34,861 nucleotides of DNA from Clostridia bacterium. GTDB lineage: Bacteria > Bacillota > Clostridia > Oscillospirales > CAG-272. Positions 16,367 to 25,181 of the stretch are shown here, in pieces (positions within the stretch are counted from its first letter, which is position 1; each line of letters starts with the position of its first letter). Under the pieces are notes generated by a model. The model saw only the letters and a list, made by a program, of their open reading frames with translations. It was not told the origin of the DNA and ran no database searches. The position numbers and the translations under genes are program-made. Location: assembly GCA_017453365.1 (NCBI GenBank), contig JAFTKH010000030.1, positions 1 to 34,861 on the forward strand, in the 5' to 3' direction.

Positions 16367-18697
16367 TTATACTGTTCCACCGCCGGCAGAGAGCTTAAAT
16401 ATCTCCGCGCCGCGTACAAGCTCGTCGGCGAGCGCCGTCTCTCTCGCACGGCAGGTGAAGATGAAGCTCTGATATCCGCGCTCGGCAAGACTGCCGACCG
16501 CCTTCATCATCGAGCGTGCTCTTACGTTATCCTGATGTGCGAAGCTCTCGTCAAAGCATATCGGAGGCTTCTCCGTATAGAGCATATCTATAAGTGCCAT
16601 TCTGACGGCTATGTACGCGAGGTCGCGCGTACCGCCCGAGAGAAAGTCTACCGACTTCTGCTCTCCTTCCTCGGAAAGGTATGTCACCTTAAGCCCCGAG
16701 GATATATCGAAGCTCGTATATTTCTTATCGGTCATAATTCCCATAAGCTCGGTCGAATACTCGCCAAGCCTCGGAGATATTCCCGCACGCAGATTATCCG
16801 ACGCGCTCTCAATAGCCTTCTCGGCTACAAAATATGCCTTGTGCTTTTCCTTAAGCTCGCGGATACGCGCATCGAGCGCTTCTATCTTCGAGTAGAGCTC
16901 CGAGGGGTCGGACGAGCGGCTCTTTAAGAGCATAAGCTCGCTCTCTACGGCATACGCGAGCTTATCCTGCTCGACTATCCTCGCCTTATACGCCGCGATA
17001 CCCGTTATTATTTCATCGTGATTTATCCGCGAGAGCGCCTTTCTCTTAAGCGGAGATACCTGCGCTCTTATGTCTATTTCATTTTTATCGGAGAGAGTGC
17101 GTCTTATCTCCCTTACGGTGAGCTCTATCGTATTCTTCTCCTCAAGAAGTATCTTTTTTCTCTCGAGGTACGCAGAGACCTTCGCCTCGAGTCTGTCAAG
17201 GAATACGCCCTGCTCTGTCTTCGGGGGCTCCTCACCCCAGCGAACGACTATGCGGACGAGCTCGCTCTTCGCGTTATCATACGCGAGCTTCGCTCCCTCG
17301 AGCCTCGCCTGTGCCTCCTCTGTTGCGCGTATCATTCCGTCGCGCTTCTCCCTCGCCTCTCTGATAACGCCTATTTTACCCTCAAGGTCGGAGTAGCTCT
17401 CCTGCGAGAACCGCGACGAAAGAGCGGCGAGAGTGTTCTTGTTTCTCAAGAGAAGGTAAAGGCAGTAAACGCTCGCAGCAAGCGCAGACGCGCCGAGTGC
17501 ACCGATGCCTATACGTGCCGCCACGTGGGCAAGGCCACCCTTTGCAACTATCTGACACACGACGGTAGCAAGAGCACCGAGAGCGCCGAGGACGGAGAAG
17601 CAAAGATTTTTCACAATTCCGGTTTTCGCCGTCTTCGCGTCCTTAAGTATCTTATCCTCACCGCCGAGAGAGTCTGCAAGCTCTATATTACTCTCTATCT
17701 CACGCGTGATACCGATAGCAGAGCGCTCACGCTCGAGAGCCGCCTCCGCATCAACGAGTGCACGGCTCGAGTCCTCAAGCGTGCGGCGCGCCATAACGAG
17801 CTCAGAAAGATATTCGTCGCTGGGCGCATAGCCGTTTTTCGTGTTCTCCTCCACAAAATTATTATATGCGGCTGTGGTTGCCGCGCATTCCTCCTCGAGC
17901 TCGTGGAGCTTATCGAAGGTCTGTATCAGCATAACGTTCTTATAGCAGCTGTCGAGGTCGTAGAGCTTATTCAGCTTATCCTCCGCGTCGAGCCTCTCGC
18001 GCTTGATACCGAAAAGCTCGGTCTCCTTCACGAGTATCTGTTTATTATCTTCGTCGGTCGATACCATTCTGGCCTCAAGCTCGTCGCGGCGCTTCACGAG
18101 GTCAAATATGACTCCGCCGCCGCCGCCCTTATGTATAAGCGACTCCATCTTATCGGAAATTCTGCTTATGGCTCTTTGATTATTTATCTTCTCGCTGCCC
18201 GAGAAAAGTATATTCTCTATCGCGGCGCCGACGGAGTCCTCGTCTATAGAGGAGTCGCCGACACGTCCGACGAATGCCGTGTTTTCGTAGAGGTCGCGTC
18301 CGACACCAAAGAAGACCTCGCCCGCAGGAAGCTTTCCGAAGGCGGTAGCGCCCGTTTCCATATCGATGATGGAGCAGTCCTCCTTATACGCCGTCTTGCC
18401 CGTCTGTGACGAGGTTGGGACGGTCGAGCGGCTGATAACGTATCTTTTATCCTTTACTCTTACCGTCATCGAGCCCTGTGCAAGACCCGTAGTCCAATTT
18501 ATGCGCTTACGTCTCTCGCTCGGGGTATCATCACTGTCCATACCGTCAAAGCCGAAAAGCATATATCTGATGAACGCGGCAATAGTGCTCTTGCCCGCCT
18601 CGTTCTCACCCTCTATCACGTTGACGGTATCGGAAAATTCGAGGGACATATCCCGGAGCTTACCGAAGCTCTTTATGTCTATCTTCTCAATTATCAT
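16367..18697 (-). CDS. YhaN/SbcC-like coiled-coil ATPase with two membrane helices
   Basis: A 776-residue SMC-like ATPase. The N-terminal half-domain has KSFGKLRDMSLEF and Walker A GENEAGKST (30-38); the C-terminal half has the signature LSGGT (686-690) and Walker B-like PPICFDES (~711-718) with the D-loop FAHQD. Between them are two coiled-coil arms (about 200-340 and 420-650) interrupted by two hydrophobic segments (364-385 and 395-417), as in Bacillus YhaN, so the tips may be membrane-anchored. YhaN-type proteins usually pair with a YhaO/SbcD-like nuclease encoded next door; none is here. The DUF6062 gene precedes it by 29 bp. A role in DNA end processing is inferred only. Confidence 0.83.
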   Translation of the reverse strand: MIIEKIDIKSFGKLRDMSLEFSDTVNVIEGENEAGKSTIAAFIRYMLFGFDGMDSDDTPSERRKRINWTTGLAQGSMTVRVKDKRYVISRSTVPTSSQTGKTAYKEDCSIIDMETGATAFGKLPAGEVFFGVGRDLYENTAFVGRVGDSSIDEDSVGAAIENILFSGSEKINNQRAISRISDKMESLIHKGGGGGVIFDLVKRRDELEARMVSTDEDNKQILVKETELFGIKRERLDAEDKLNKLYDLDSCYKNVMLIQTFDKLHELEEECAATTAAYNNFVEENTKNGYAPSDEYLSELVMARRTLEDSSRALVDAEAALERERSAIGITREIESNIELADSLGGEDKILKDAKTAKTGIVKNLCFSVLGALGALATVVCQIVAKGGLAHVAARIGIGALGASALAASVYCLYLLLRNKNTLAALSSRFSQESYSDLEGKIGVIREAREKRDGMIRATEEAQARLEGAKLAYDNAKSELVRIVVRWGEEPPKTEQGVFLDRLEAKVSAYLERKKILLEEKNTIELTVREIRRTLSDKNEIDIRAQVSPLKRKALSRINHDEIITGIAAYKARIVEQDKLAYAVESELMLLKSRSSDPSELYSKIEALDARIRELKEKHKAYFVAEKAIESASDNLRAGISPRLGEYSTELMGIMTDKKYTSFDISSGLKVTYLSEEGEQKSVDFLSGGTRDLAYIAVRMALIDMLYTEKPPICFDESFAHQDNVRARSMMKAVGSLAERGYQSFIFTCRARETALADELVRGAEIFKLSAGGGTV

Positions 18698-18726
18698 ATC
18701 GTTCTCCTATCGTCCTTCCTGTGTGC

Positions 18727-19437
18727 TTATTGCTTCGGCTCCTCGTCGAAGCAGCCGCCGAGAAATCTTATTCCTCGGTTTACGGAGCCCTTCGCATTGT
18801 ACCACGGCTCCTCATCGTATCGGTAGTCGAATTTCTTACAGAACCAGCTGACGTCTCCCGAGAGCTCGTCGAGATATCTTTCCTCTATTGCGTACGCCTC
18901 TCGGTAGAGCTCGCCGTAGCTCTTCTTCGACATCTTCTTCGACGCGTATTCAAGAAGCGCGGTGTAGTGCGGCAGACAGAACCACGGCTGCGCCTTAAAC
19001 TTCTTCACGAAGGCGGGGTCCGTATCAAACAGATAAGCTACTGTCGCTATCATAGCCGAGATATTCTTCTCTATCCGAGAGCAGACGTAGCAGCTGTCCT
19101 CAAGCTTCTTTAGCCGGGCTCTCGCCGCATCCTTCTTGTTACCGAAGAGCACGGGCCCCTTTAGCATCTTCTTCACCTCGGCGAGGTGGCTCTCCATCAT
19201 AAGACCCATACCGAGCATACGTCGGCGGCCTAGCATCATATTGTAGTGAGTTAAGCAAAAGCCGTCCTCATTAGTCCGTATCCGTATATCTGGCTCCATC
19301 ATAGATGCACCAAGAATGATGTCGAGCTCGTCGTCCTCAAGCTTTTTATAAAGACGGCAAAGAGGGCAACCGCACTCGGGCTTATCCCTGCATTCGTCAA
19401 ATGCCTCGTTAACGGGTATGGTATATATCTGCTCCAC
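18727..19437 (-). CDS. DUF6062 family protein with duplicated CxxC/CxxH motifs
   Basis: A 236-residue protein I recognise as DUF6062-like, function unknown. The sequence shows two similar cysteine/histidine sets: Cys24-x2-Cys27 with Cys61-x2-His64, and Cys116-x2-Cys119 with Cys154-x2-His157. Spacing between the pairs is nearly equal (37 and 38 residues) and both second motifs read FCLxHY, so the protein looks like an internal duplication that binds two metal ions, probably zinc. No signal peptide or membrane segment is visible. It is the first gene of the minus-strand series, behind its own promoter, and the YhaN-like ATPase follows after 29 bp, hinting at a functional link. Its start ATG follows GAGAGGAGTTGCC. 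Confidence 0.8.
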   Translation of the reverse strand: MEQIYTIPVNEAFDECRDKPECGCPLCRLYKKLEDDELDIILGASMMEPDIRIRTNEDGFCLTHYNMMLGRRRMLGMGLMMESHLAEVKKMLKGPVLFGNKKDAARARLKKLEDSCYVCSRIEKNISAMIATVAYLFDTDPAFVKKFKAQPWFCLPHYTALLEYASKKMSKKSYGELYREAYAIEERYLDELSGDVSWFCKKFDYRYDEEPWYNAKGSVNRGIRFLGGCFDEEPKQ

Positions 19438-19473
19438 GGCAACTCCTCTCTTTCCGCTTGTGAAAATTTCCTC

Positions 19474-19502
19474 TTGCGAAGCGACGCGAAATATGTTAAA
19501 AT
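19474..19502 (+). promoter_or_regulatory. Promoter of the DNA glycosylase gene
   Basis: TTGCGA (19474-19479) and TAAAAT (19497-19502) are 17 bp apart on the plus strand, about 68 bp before the glycosylase ATG. Transcription would pass through the facing minus-strand promoter. Confidence 0.62.
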
Positions 19503-19527
19503 ATATCTAAACCTAGTACATAACATA

Positions 19528-19556
19528 ATTATACAATAATTTTTATATATTTGCAA
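19528..19556 (-). promoter_or_regulatory. Promoter of the DUF6062-led gene series
   Basis: On the minus strand TTGCAA (plus 19551-19556) and TATAAT (19528-19533) are separated by 17 bp. The start site would lie near 19521, leaving a leader of about 85 nt before the DUF6062 ATG. Confidence 0.8.
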
Positions 19557-19570
19557 GAGGGTGAGAAAAA

Positions 19571-20515
19571 ATGTTTTCCAAAATTCGAAAAACAGTATTC
19601 GGCCGTAACGCGCTTGTCGTTTCCGGACTCGGCGACTACAGCCTTACCGACACTATGGAGTGCGGACAGTGCTTCAGATACGAAAGAGTGGAAGCTATCC
19701 CCTCTCTTACGGAATACAGAACCGTCGTAGGCACCCTCCTTATCGACGTTGGCCAGCGCGTGCGCGGGGAGCTCATATTTTTTGATATTACCGACGAGGA
19801 GTTCGAGAGAGCGGTGCGCCCGTATTTCGCGCTCGACACCGACCTGTCCGAGCTTAAGAGGGACATCATATCACACACTGACAGCGAGTGGCTGAAGGAC
19901 GCAGCGGAATACGCCTCCGGGATAGCAATACTAAAGCAAGACCCGTGGGAAGCACTCGTATCGTTCATCATATCACAAAACAACAATATACCGAGGATAC
20001 GTAAGATTATCAGGGAAATATGCGCCGAATACGGTGTAAATCTTTATTTACAAAAAGAAAACGCGGACAGGTGTCCGCTGGGCGTGATAGACACCGCCCC
20101 GTGTGAAGAAAAATGCAAGAAGTGCGGCAGGTGCTACACCTTTCCGGCAGCAGAGGACATACTCGCAAGACCCGATGGACTGCTCCCCTCGCGCCCCGGT
20201 TTTCGCTACGGGTACATACTCGACGCGGCAGAAAGAGTTGCCCTCGGCAGGTGCAACCTCGAGCTTATTGCAGGCGCGAGAAGCTATACGTACACTCTCG
20301 AAAGACTTAAGGAAATACGCGGTGTCGGTGACAAAGTAGCGTCCTGCGTTGCCCTCTTCGGCTTTGCTAACCTCGAGGCCTTTCCTATTGACGTATGGAT
20401 GAAGCGAGCTATCGACACCTACTTTGACGGTAAGCTCGACCCCGCGACCCTCGGCCGCTACGCAGGTGTCGCACAGCAGTATATCTTCCACTACATAAGG
20501 CATATAACAAAATAA
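19571..20515 (+). CDS. OGG1-type 8-oxoguanine DNA glycosylase/lyase with extra cysteine cluster
   Basis: A 314-residue helix-hairpin-helix-GPD glycosylase of the Ogg1 type that should excise 8-oxoguanine. The N-terminal beta domain includes MECGQCFRYERV; the catalytic domain has WEALVSFIISQNNN, the hairpin LKEIRGVGDKVA with catalytic Lys255, and Asp274 in FPIDVWMKRA. Between the two halves is an unusual insert with Cys168, 178, 182, 185 and 188 (CEEKCKKCGRC), which could bind zinc or an iron-sulfur cluster. ATG 19571 follows AGAGGGTGAG. It stands alone between a facing promoter pair and tandem terminators. Confidence 0.9.
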   Translation: MFSKIRKTVFGRNALVVSGLGDYSLTDTMECGQCFRYERVEAIPSLTEYRTVVGTLLIDVGQRVRGELIFFDITDEEFERAVRPYFALDTDLSELKRDIISHTDSEWLKDAAEYASGIAILKQDPWEALVSFIISQNNNIPRIRKIIREICAEYGVNLYLQKENADRCPLGVIDTAPCEEKCKKCGRCYTFPAAEDILARPDGLLPSRPGFRYGYILDAAERVALGRCNLELIAGARSYTYTLERLKEIRGVGDKVASCVALFGFANLEAFPIDVWMKRAIDTYFDGKLDPATLGRYAGVAQQYIFHYIRHITK

Positions 20516-20525
20516 TTATCATTAG

Positions 20526-20540
20526 ATGGGCCTTGCCCAT
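20526..20540 (+). terminator. First terminator hairpin after the glycosylase gene
   Basis: A 6-bp stem ATGGGC/GCCCAT with a 3-nt loop, 10 bp after the stop, followed by TTGTATT. Weak alone; a stronger hairpin follows about 20 bp later. Confidence 0.5.
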
Positions 20541-20558
20541 TTGTATTCATTATTTATT

Positions 20559-20592
20559 AAAAAGGCTCCACCGCAGTGGAGCCTTTTGTTTT
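20559..20592. terminator. Bidirectional terminator between glycosylase and infB
   Basis: A GC-rich 8-bp stem (GGCTCCAC 20564-20571 with GTGGAGCC 20576-20583) with a CGCA loop is extended by A-T pairs and flanked by AAAAA on the left and TTTTGTTTT on the right. It directly abuts the infB stop codon, so infB is the last gene of its transcript. Confidence 0.93.
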
Positions 20593-23437
20593 ATCTTGCG
20601 ACCTCTTCCATTATAAACGCTTCAAGAGTATCGCCCTCGCGGATATCGTTAAATTTCTCAATTCCGACGCCGCACTCGTAGCCCTCGGCTACCTCCTTTA
20701 CGTCGTCCTTGAAGCGGCGGAGAGAGGCTATCTTATCCTCAAAGATAACCACACCGTCACGGACAATTCTTATCTGGGACTGTCTTGTAATCTTTCCGTC
20801 CTGGATATAGCAGCCTGCTATGATGCCGACGCCCGGCACCTTAATAGTCTGCCTTACCTCGGCGTGACCCAGAAGAACTTCCTTATAGGTAGGTGCAAGC
20901 ATACCCTTCATAGCCGCCTCAACCTCGTCGATTATCTCATAGATTATGCGGTGGGTACGTATATCAACCTCATTACGCTCCGCGGAGTCGAGCGCATTCT
21001 TATCGGGACGGACGTTGAAGCCGGTGATGATAGCTCCCGATGCCGCCGCGAGCATAACGTCGCTCTCGGTAATACCGCCTACTGCGGAGTGTATAACGTT
21101 TACCTTTACCTCGTCGTTCGAGAGCTTAAGGAGAGACGCCTTAACCGCCTCGGCGGAGCCTGCAACGTCGGCCTTAACTATGATATTAAGAGTCTTGACC
21201 CCCTCTGCCATACGGCTGAACAGGTCGTCAAGATTGACCTTCGAATTAGCGGCAAGTATATCCTGTCTCTGGCGCTCGCGTCTTTGCTCTGCAAGGCTTC
21301 TCGCCATTCTCTCGTCCTCGACCGCGTTCATCTCGTCGCCTGCCTGAGGAACGTCATCAAGACCGATTATCTCAACGGGAACGGACGGACCTGCGGACTT
21401 AACGCTCCTGCCCTTATCGTCTACCATAGCTCTGACTCTTCCCGTGGCGTTTCCGACTATGACGTAGTCGCCCTGATGAAGCGTACCGTTCTGTACGAGG
21501 ACGGTAGCAACGGGGCCGCGTCCGCGGTCGAGCTTCGACTCTATAACAAGTCCGCGCGCACGGCGCTTCGGATTTGCACGAAGCTCCTTAACCTCTGCTA
21601 CGAGCAGAACGCTCTCGAGAAGGTCCTCGATGCCCATGCCCGTAAGTGCGGAAACGGGCACGGTGATAACGTCACCGCCCCATGACTCGGGAACGAGCTC
21701 GTACTGGGTGAGCTGATTTAGAATATTATCGGGATTAGCCGTCGGCTTATCCATTTTGTTTATTGCAACTATGATATCAATGCCTGCCGCCTTCGCATGG
21801 TTGATTGCCTCAACAGTCTGGGGCATAACGCCGTCGTCGGCTGCGACAACGAGTATCGCGATATCGGTAGACTGTGCACCGCGCATACGCATAGCGGTGA
21901 ACGCCTCGTGTCCGGGTGTATCAAGGAAGGTTATATCCTTATCGTTTATTTTAACACGGTATGCACCTATTGCCTGTGTAATACCGCCTGCCTCGCCCTT
22001 CGTTACGTTCGTATGTCTGATAGCGTCGAGTATCGACGTCTTACCGTGGTCAACGTGACCCATAACGCACACGACGGGGGCGCGCTCGAGAAGGTCTGCC
22101 TCATCGTCCTCTGCCTCCGTGAAGAGCTTCTCCTCTATGGTAACTACGACCTCCTTCGTCACCTTCGCGCCGAACTCGTCGGCAATAAGCTCTGCTGTCG
22201 CGTAGTCGATAACGTCGTTAAGGCCCTTCATCTCGCCCATCATCATAAGCTTTTTTATGACCTCGGCCGAGGTTTTCTTAAGCCTTACTGCGAGCTCAGA
22301 TACGGTAATCTCGTCGGGAACGGTTATCTCGAGCTGCTTGTTTCTTGCACGCTCGGCCTCCATTCTCTTGATTTTCTCCTGTGCGGCTCTCTCCTTATCC
22401 TTTGCGGTCTTGGAGTTCTGACCCTTGTTATCCTGCTTTTTCAGCTTGGTCTTCGCACTCTTGTTATCCGTGCCGTTAGCTATGGAATAGTAACGGTCGT
22501 TAAAGTGGTCGTCGTATTTCGAGAGGTTTACGTCCGACGTTCTCATATCTACCACTCTCTTACCGAGCGTGCTCTCGGAATATTCGCCGCCGAGATTGAC
22601 TCCGCCCTTTACGTTGCTTCTGTCTATCGTGGGCGTTATAGTCTTGAACTGCTGCTTCTGGGCGCGCTTCTCCTCACGCTTCGGCGCCTGCTGCTGCGGC
22701 TTCTTTTCAGCCTGCTTCAGCTTCTTCTCTGCCTGCGCCTGCTGTGCGGGACGAAGGACCGACGGTGATGCCGCAGGAGTCTCCGCCTTCGGCACGGCAG
22801 CCTTCTTTATTTCCGGAGTCTGCACTGACGCAGGTCTTCTGTCAGCGGCTCTTTCATCACGGCGGGGAGCGTCACCCGGGCGGCGCATACCGTTTGCCTG
22901 CGCGTTCATATTCTCGCGCCTTTTTGCAAACGGGTCAACTGAGGGCGATGCACCGTAGCTCTGACGGCTATAGCCGCCATCCCTTCTCTGGCCGTCCTGA
23001 CGGCGCTCGGGCGCTCTTTCGGGTCTTCTCTCCCCCCTCTCTCTGGGGCGCTGCCCATCGGGTCTTTGCAGCTTTTGCTCCTTCGGCTTCTCCTCTGTCC
23101 GTATCTCCTTTGGAGCCTCGGGCTTCGGAGCAGTCTTTTCCGCCGTCGCCTTTTCGGCCGTCTGCTCCTCTGCCTTCGGCGTCGGGTCAGGCTTTGCCTT
23201 ACGCTCGGGCTTCGGAGCTGTTATAGTAATCTTTCCCTCTCGGTATTCTTCAAGGTTGTGTATCTGGTGCGTCTTCGTAAGATGCTGCATAAACAGCTCG
23301 AACTCAACGTCGGTAACAGATGCACCGCTGTTCTTCTCTATGTTCAAGCCCTTGAAGCTCTCAATAATATCCTTCGTCTTCATAGCGAAGTCTCGGGAAA
23401 GCTCTGAAATCTTCATCACCTTTGCCATACGTTTCAC
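20591..23437 (-). CDS. infB: Translation initiation factor IF-2
   Basis: A 948-residue IF-2, the GTPase that places initiator tRNA on the small ribosomal subunit. A short N-terminal IF2N domain (about 8-58) is followed by a long charged, Pro/Lys/Arg-rich linker (about 75-350), a second IF2N domain (~370-425), and the G domain with GHVDHGKT (460-467), DTPGH (506-510) and NKMD (560-563). Domains II to IV complete the C-terminus. The start is either GTG 23437, four bases after AGGA, or ATG 23428, too far from it. The AGGA ribosome site lies in the arm of an 8-bp hairpin. The usual downstream rbfA is absent. Confidence 0.97.
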   Translation of the reverse strand: MKRMAKVMKISELSRDFAMKTKDIIESFKGLNIEKNSGASVTDVEFELFMQHLTKTHQIHNLEEYREGKITITAPKPERKAKPDPTPKAEEQTAEKATAEKTAPKPEAPKEIRTEEKPKEQKLQRPDGQRPRERGERRPERAPERRQDGQRRDGGYSRQSYGASPSVDPFAKRRENMNAQANGMRRPGDAPRRDERAADRRPASVQTPEIKKAAVPKAETPAASPSVLRPAQQAQAEKKLKQAEKKPQQQAPKREEKRAQKQQFKTITPTIDRSNVKGGVNLGGEYSESTLGKRVVDMRTSDVNLSKYDDHFNDRYYSIANGTDNKSAKTKLKKQDNKGQNSKTAKDKERAAQEKIKRMEAERARNKQLEITVPDEITVSELAVRLKKTSAEVIKKLMMMGEMKGLNDVIDYATAELIADEFGAKVTKEVVVTIEEKLFTEAEDDEADLLERAPVVCVMGHVDHGKTSILDAIRHTNVTKGEAGGITQAIGAYRVKINDKDITFLDTPGHEAFTAMRMRGAQSTDIAILVVAADDGVMPQTVEAINHAKAAGIDIIVAINKMDKPTANPDNILNQLTQYELVPESWGGDVITVPVSALTGMGIEDLLESVLLVAEVKELRANPKRRARGLVIESKLDRGRGPVATVLVQNGTLHQGDYVIVGNATGRVRAMVDDKGRSVKSAGPSVPVEIIGLDDVPQAGDEMNAVEDERMARSLAEQRRERQRQDILAANSKVNLDDLFSRMAEGVKTLNIIVKADVAGSAEAVKASLLKLSNDEVKVNVIHSAVGGITESDVMLAAASGAIITGFNVRPDKNALDSAERNEVDIRTHRIIYEIIDEVEAAMKGMLAPTYKEVLLGHAEVRQTIKVPGVGIIAGCYIQDGKITRQSQIRIVRDGVVIFEDKIASLRRFKDDVKEVAEGYECGVGIEKFNDIREGDTLEAFIMEEVAR

Positions 23438-23439
23438 AT

Positions 23440-23459
23440 TTTCCTAAAGCATTAGGAAA
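23440..23459 (-). other. Hairpin covering the infB ribosome site
   Basis: A perfect 8-bp stem TTTCCTAA/TTAGGAAA with a 4-nt loop lies between ylxQ and infB. The AGGA that would serve as Shine-Dalgarno sequence is in the descending arm, three bases before the possible GTG start, so the structure could limit infB initiation. Confidence 0.6.
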
Positions 23460-23468
23460 TTCCTTTCG

Positions 23469-23792
23469 TTAGTTTGTGGCAAGACACCTGACTATCTCCT
23501 TCGCGAAGCGGTCGTCGGTGATGGCAGCGGCGGCAGGACCGTAGGTCTTACCGAGCAAGCTGCCAAGCTCGCCTGTATCTATCTCTATCTCTCGCAATTC
23601 TACGTTGTAGAATTCGCACTTGGTACGAAGCTTTTTCTTCGTCCCCTCCGATGCATCGCGGCAGCATACCACGAGCACCGCCTTTCTCCCGGCGAGAAGC
23701 TTACATACGTTCTCCGTACCGAGCGTGACCTTACCGGCTCTCATGGCAAAGCCAAGCATACCGCGGAGTCTTACCTCGCCGTCAGTCTGCAT
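23469..23792 (-). CDS. ylxQ: YlxQ, L7Ae-family RNA-binding protein
   Basis: A 107-residue L7Ae/L30e-fold protein of the YlxQ group, which in its family binds kink-turn-like RNA. Typical segments are LGFAMRAGKVTLGTENVCKLL near the N-terminus, then AVLVVCCRDASEGTKKKLRTKCEFYNV and LGSLLGKTYGPAAAAITDDRFAKEI. Its position between ylxR and infB is the conserved Firmicutes arrangement. The start overlaps the end of ylxR by 11 bp, so translation is probably coupled. The exact role in ribosome function is unknown. Confidence 0.92.
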   Translation of the reverse strand: MQTDGEVRLRGMLGFAMRAGKVTLGTENVCKLLAGRKAVLVVCCRDASEGTKKKLRTKCEFYNVELREIEIDTGELGSLLGKTYGPAAAAITDDRFAKEIVRCLATN

Positions 23793-24063
23793 TTTCCACG
23801 TTTTTCTCTAAGACCGCGTATATCTCGGCAGATACCGAGCAACCGAGCGACTGCTCAATACGGCCCGATTTCCGAGCACGCACTAGGCACTCGCGGCTCT
23901 TGCAAATATATGCGCCGCGGCCCGATTTTTTACCCGTAGGGTCGAGAATTATCTCACCGTCGGGGGTCCTGAGCACCCTCACCAGCGTTTTTTTCGGAAA
24001 ATGCTCGCCGCAGCCCGTACACCTGCGTATGGGCTGGGCCTTTTCGCGCTTTATTTCCGACAT
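23782..24063 (-). CDS. ylxR: YlxR (DUF448) protein
   Basis: A 93-residue YlxR family protein, thought to bind RNA or act as a regulator; its function is not settled. It has the family features RRCTGCGEHFPKKTLVRV at residues 13-30, the central GKKSGRGAYIC motif and a second cysteine in KSRECL, so a small metal site from CxxC and C-x4-C is possible. It starts six bases after nusA and overlaps ylxQ, in the invariant nusA-ylxR-ylxQ-infB order. Confidence 0.94.
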   Translation of the reverse strand: MSEIKREKAQPIRRCTGCGEHFPKKTLVRVLRTPDGEIILDPTGKKSGRGAYICKSRECLVRARKSGRIEQSLGCSVSAEIYAVLEKNVENAD

Positions 24064-24069
24064 TTACGC

Positions 24070-25101
24070 TTATGCCTTTATATCAATTTTGCAGCCCGTG
24101 AGTCTTGCAACCAGCTTCGCATTCTGTCCTTCCTTACCGATAGCAAGGGAAAGCTGGTCGGGAGACACGGTAACACGGCAGGAGCGTTCACCGTCCATAA
24201 CCACCGATATTACCTTCGCGGGGGAGAGAGCCTCTGCAATATATTCTTCAATGGTATCGCTGTACTTGATTATGTCTATCTTCTCGTTTCCGAGCTCGGC
24301 GAGTATCGCGCCTATTCTCATACCGTTCTTACCGATACACGAGCCTATCGCATCGACGTTCTCATCTCTGGACTGAACGGCTATTTTCGTTCTGCTTCCC
24401 GCTTCTCTCGACACACCCTTGATAACTATAGTACCGTCCTGTATCTCGGGTATCTCAAGCTCGAAAAGTCTCTTTACAAAGTTGGGATGTACTCTCGAGA
24501 GGGTAACGATAGGTCCTCGTGTTTCGCCCGAGTTTACCTCGCTGACAAAAACCTTAAGCCTGTCGCCTACGTCATAAACCTCACCGGGTATCTGCTCGGA
24601 TTTCATAAGGGTCGCGTAGCCCGTACCCGTATCGAGGATAAGGTTGCCCGATATCATATCGACCTTATCAACCACGGCGGTGATTATCTCCTCGCGCTTC
24701 TCCTCGTATGCTCTCGTCTGATTTTCGCGCTCTGCGGTACGGATAGCCTGAATTATCATCTGCTTACCCGTCTGCGCTGAAAAGCGGCGGAAGGTCTTCG
24801 TCTTAAGCTCGGTCTCAACGACACCGCCGAGCTTGTGGCGGCGCGAGAGCGCCTTCGCATCGCTTAAGGATATCTGACACTTGGGGTCCTCGACCTCTCC
24901 GTCGGAAACCACGGTACGCTGCTGAAATACCTTCATATCACATTTCACGGGGTCGAGATGCACTCTTATCTCTGCTGTGGCACCGACCTCCTTTTTACAC
25001 GCGTTAGCCAGTGCTTCCTCCACCTTGCCAAGCATATATTCCTTCGAAATTCCGCTCTCCTTCTCAAGAAGGTCGAGGGCTGTAAAAAGCTCTGCGTTCA
25101 T
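24070..25101 (-). CDS. nusA: Transcription factor NusA
   Basis: A 343-residue NusA, which binds RNA polymerase and nascent RNA and affects pausing, termination and antitermination. The N-terminal polymerase-binding domain begins MNAELFTALDLLEKE; an S1 domain follows (about 120-195, GEVYDVGDRLKVFVSEV), then two KH domains with GSCIGKNGMRIG and SLAIGKEGQNAKLVARLTG. It lacks the acidic C-terminal repeats of E. coli, as in other Firmicutes. I chose ATG 25101 by homology; a GTG at 25137 with GAGG seven bases upstream would add 12 residues and is a real alternative. It follows rimP by about 80 bp. Confidence 0.95.
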   Translation of the reverse strand: MNAELFTALDLLEKESGISKEYMLGKVEEALANACKKEVGATAEIRVHLDPVKCDMKVFQQRTVVSDGEVEDPKCQISLSDAKALSRRHKLGGVVETELKTKTFRRFSAQTGKQMIIQAIRTAERENQTRAYEEKREEIITAVVDKVDMISGNLILDTGTGYATLMKSEQIPGEVYDVGDRLKVFVSEVNSGETRGPIVTLSRVHPNFVKRLFELEIPEIQDGTIVIKGVSREAGSRTKIAVQSRDENVDAIGSCIGKNGMRIGAILAELGNEKIDIIKYSDTIEEYIAEALSPAKVISVVMDGERSCRVTVSPDQLSLAIGKEGQNAKLVARLTGCKIDIKA

Positions 25102-25181
25102 TTTTTCCGTTTTACCGATTAGCCCTTTGTCTCTCACTCGGGGACCTCGGGCTTCCTTTCCTTTAGTTTTATGTTATTTTA

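Noticed and set aside
17018..18409. 463-codon open frame on the plus strand
   Set aside because: It lies wholly antisense to the YhaN-like ATPase gene; the translation is rich in Arg, Leu and Tyr with no domain, as expected from the codon usage of the real gene.
20576..21685. 369-codon plus-strand frame opposite infB
   Set aside because: Shadow of infB; it begins inside the bidirectional terminator.
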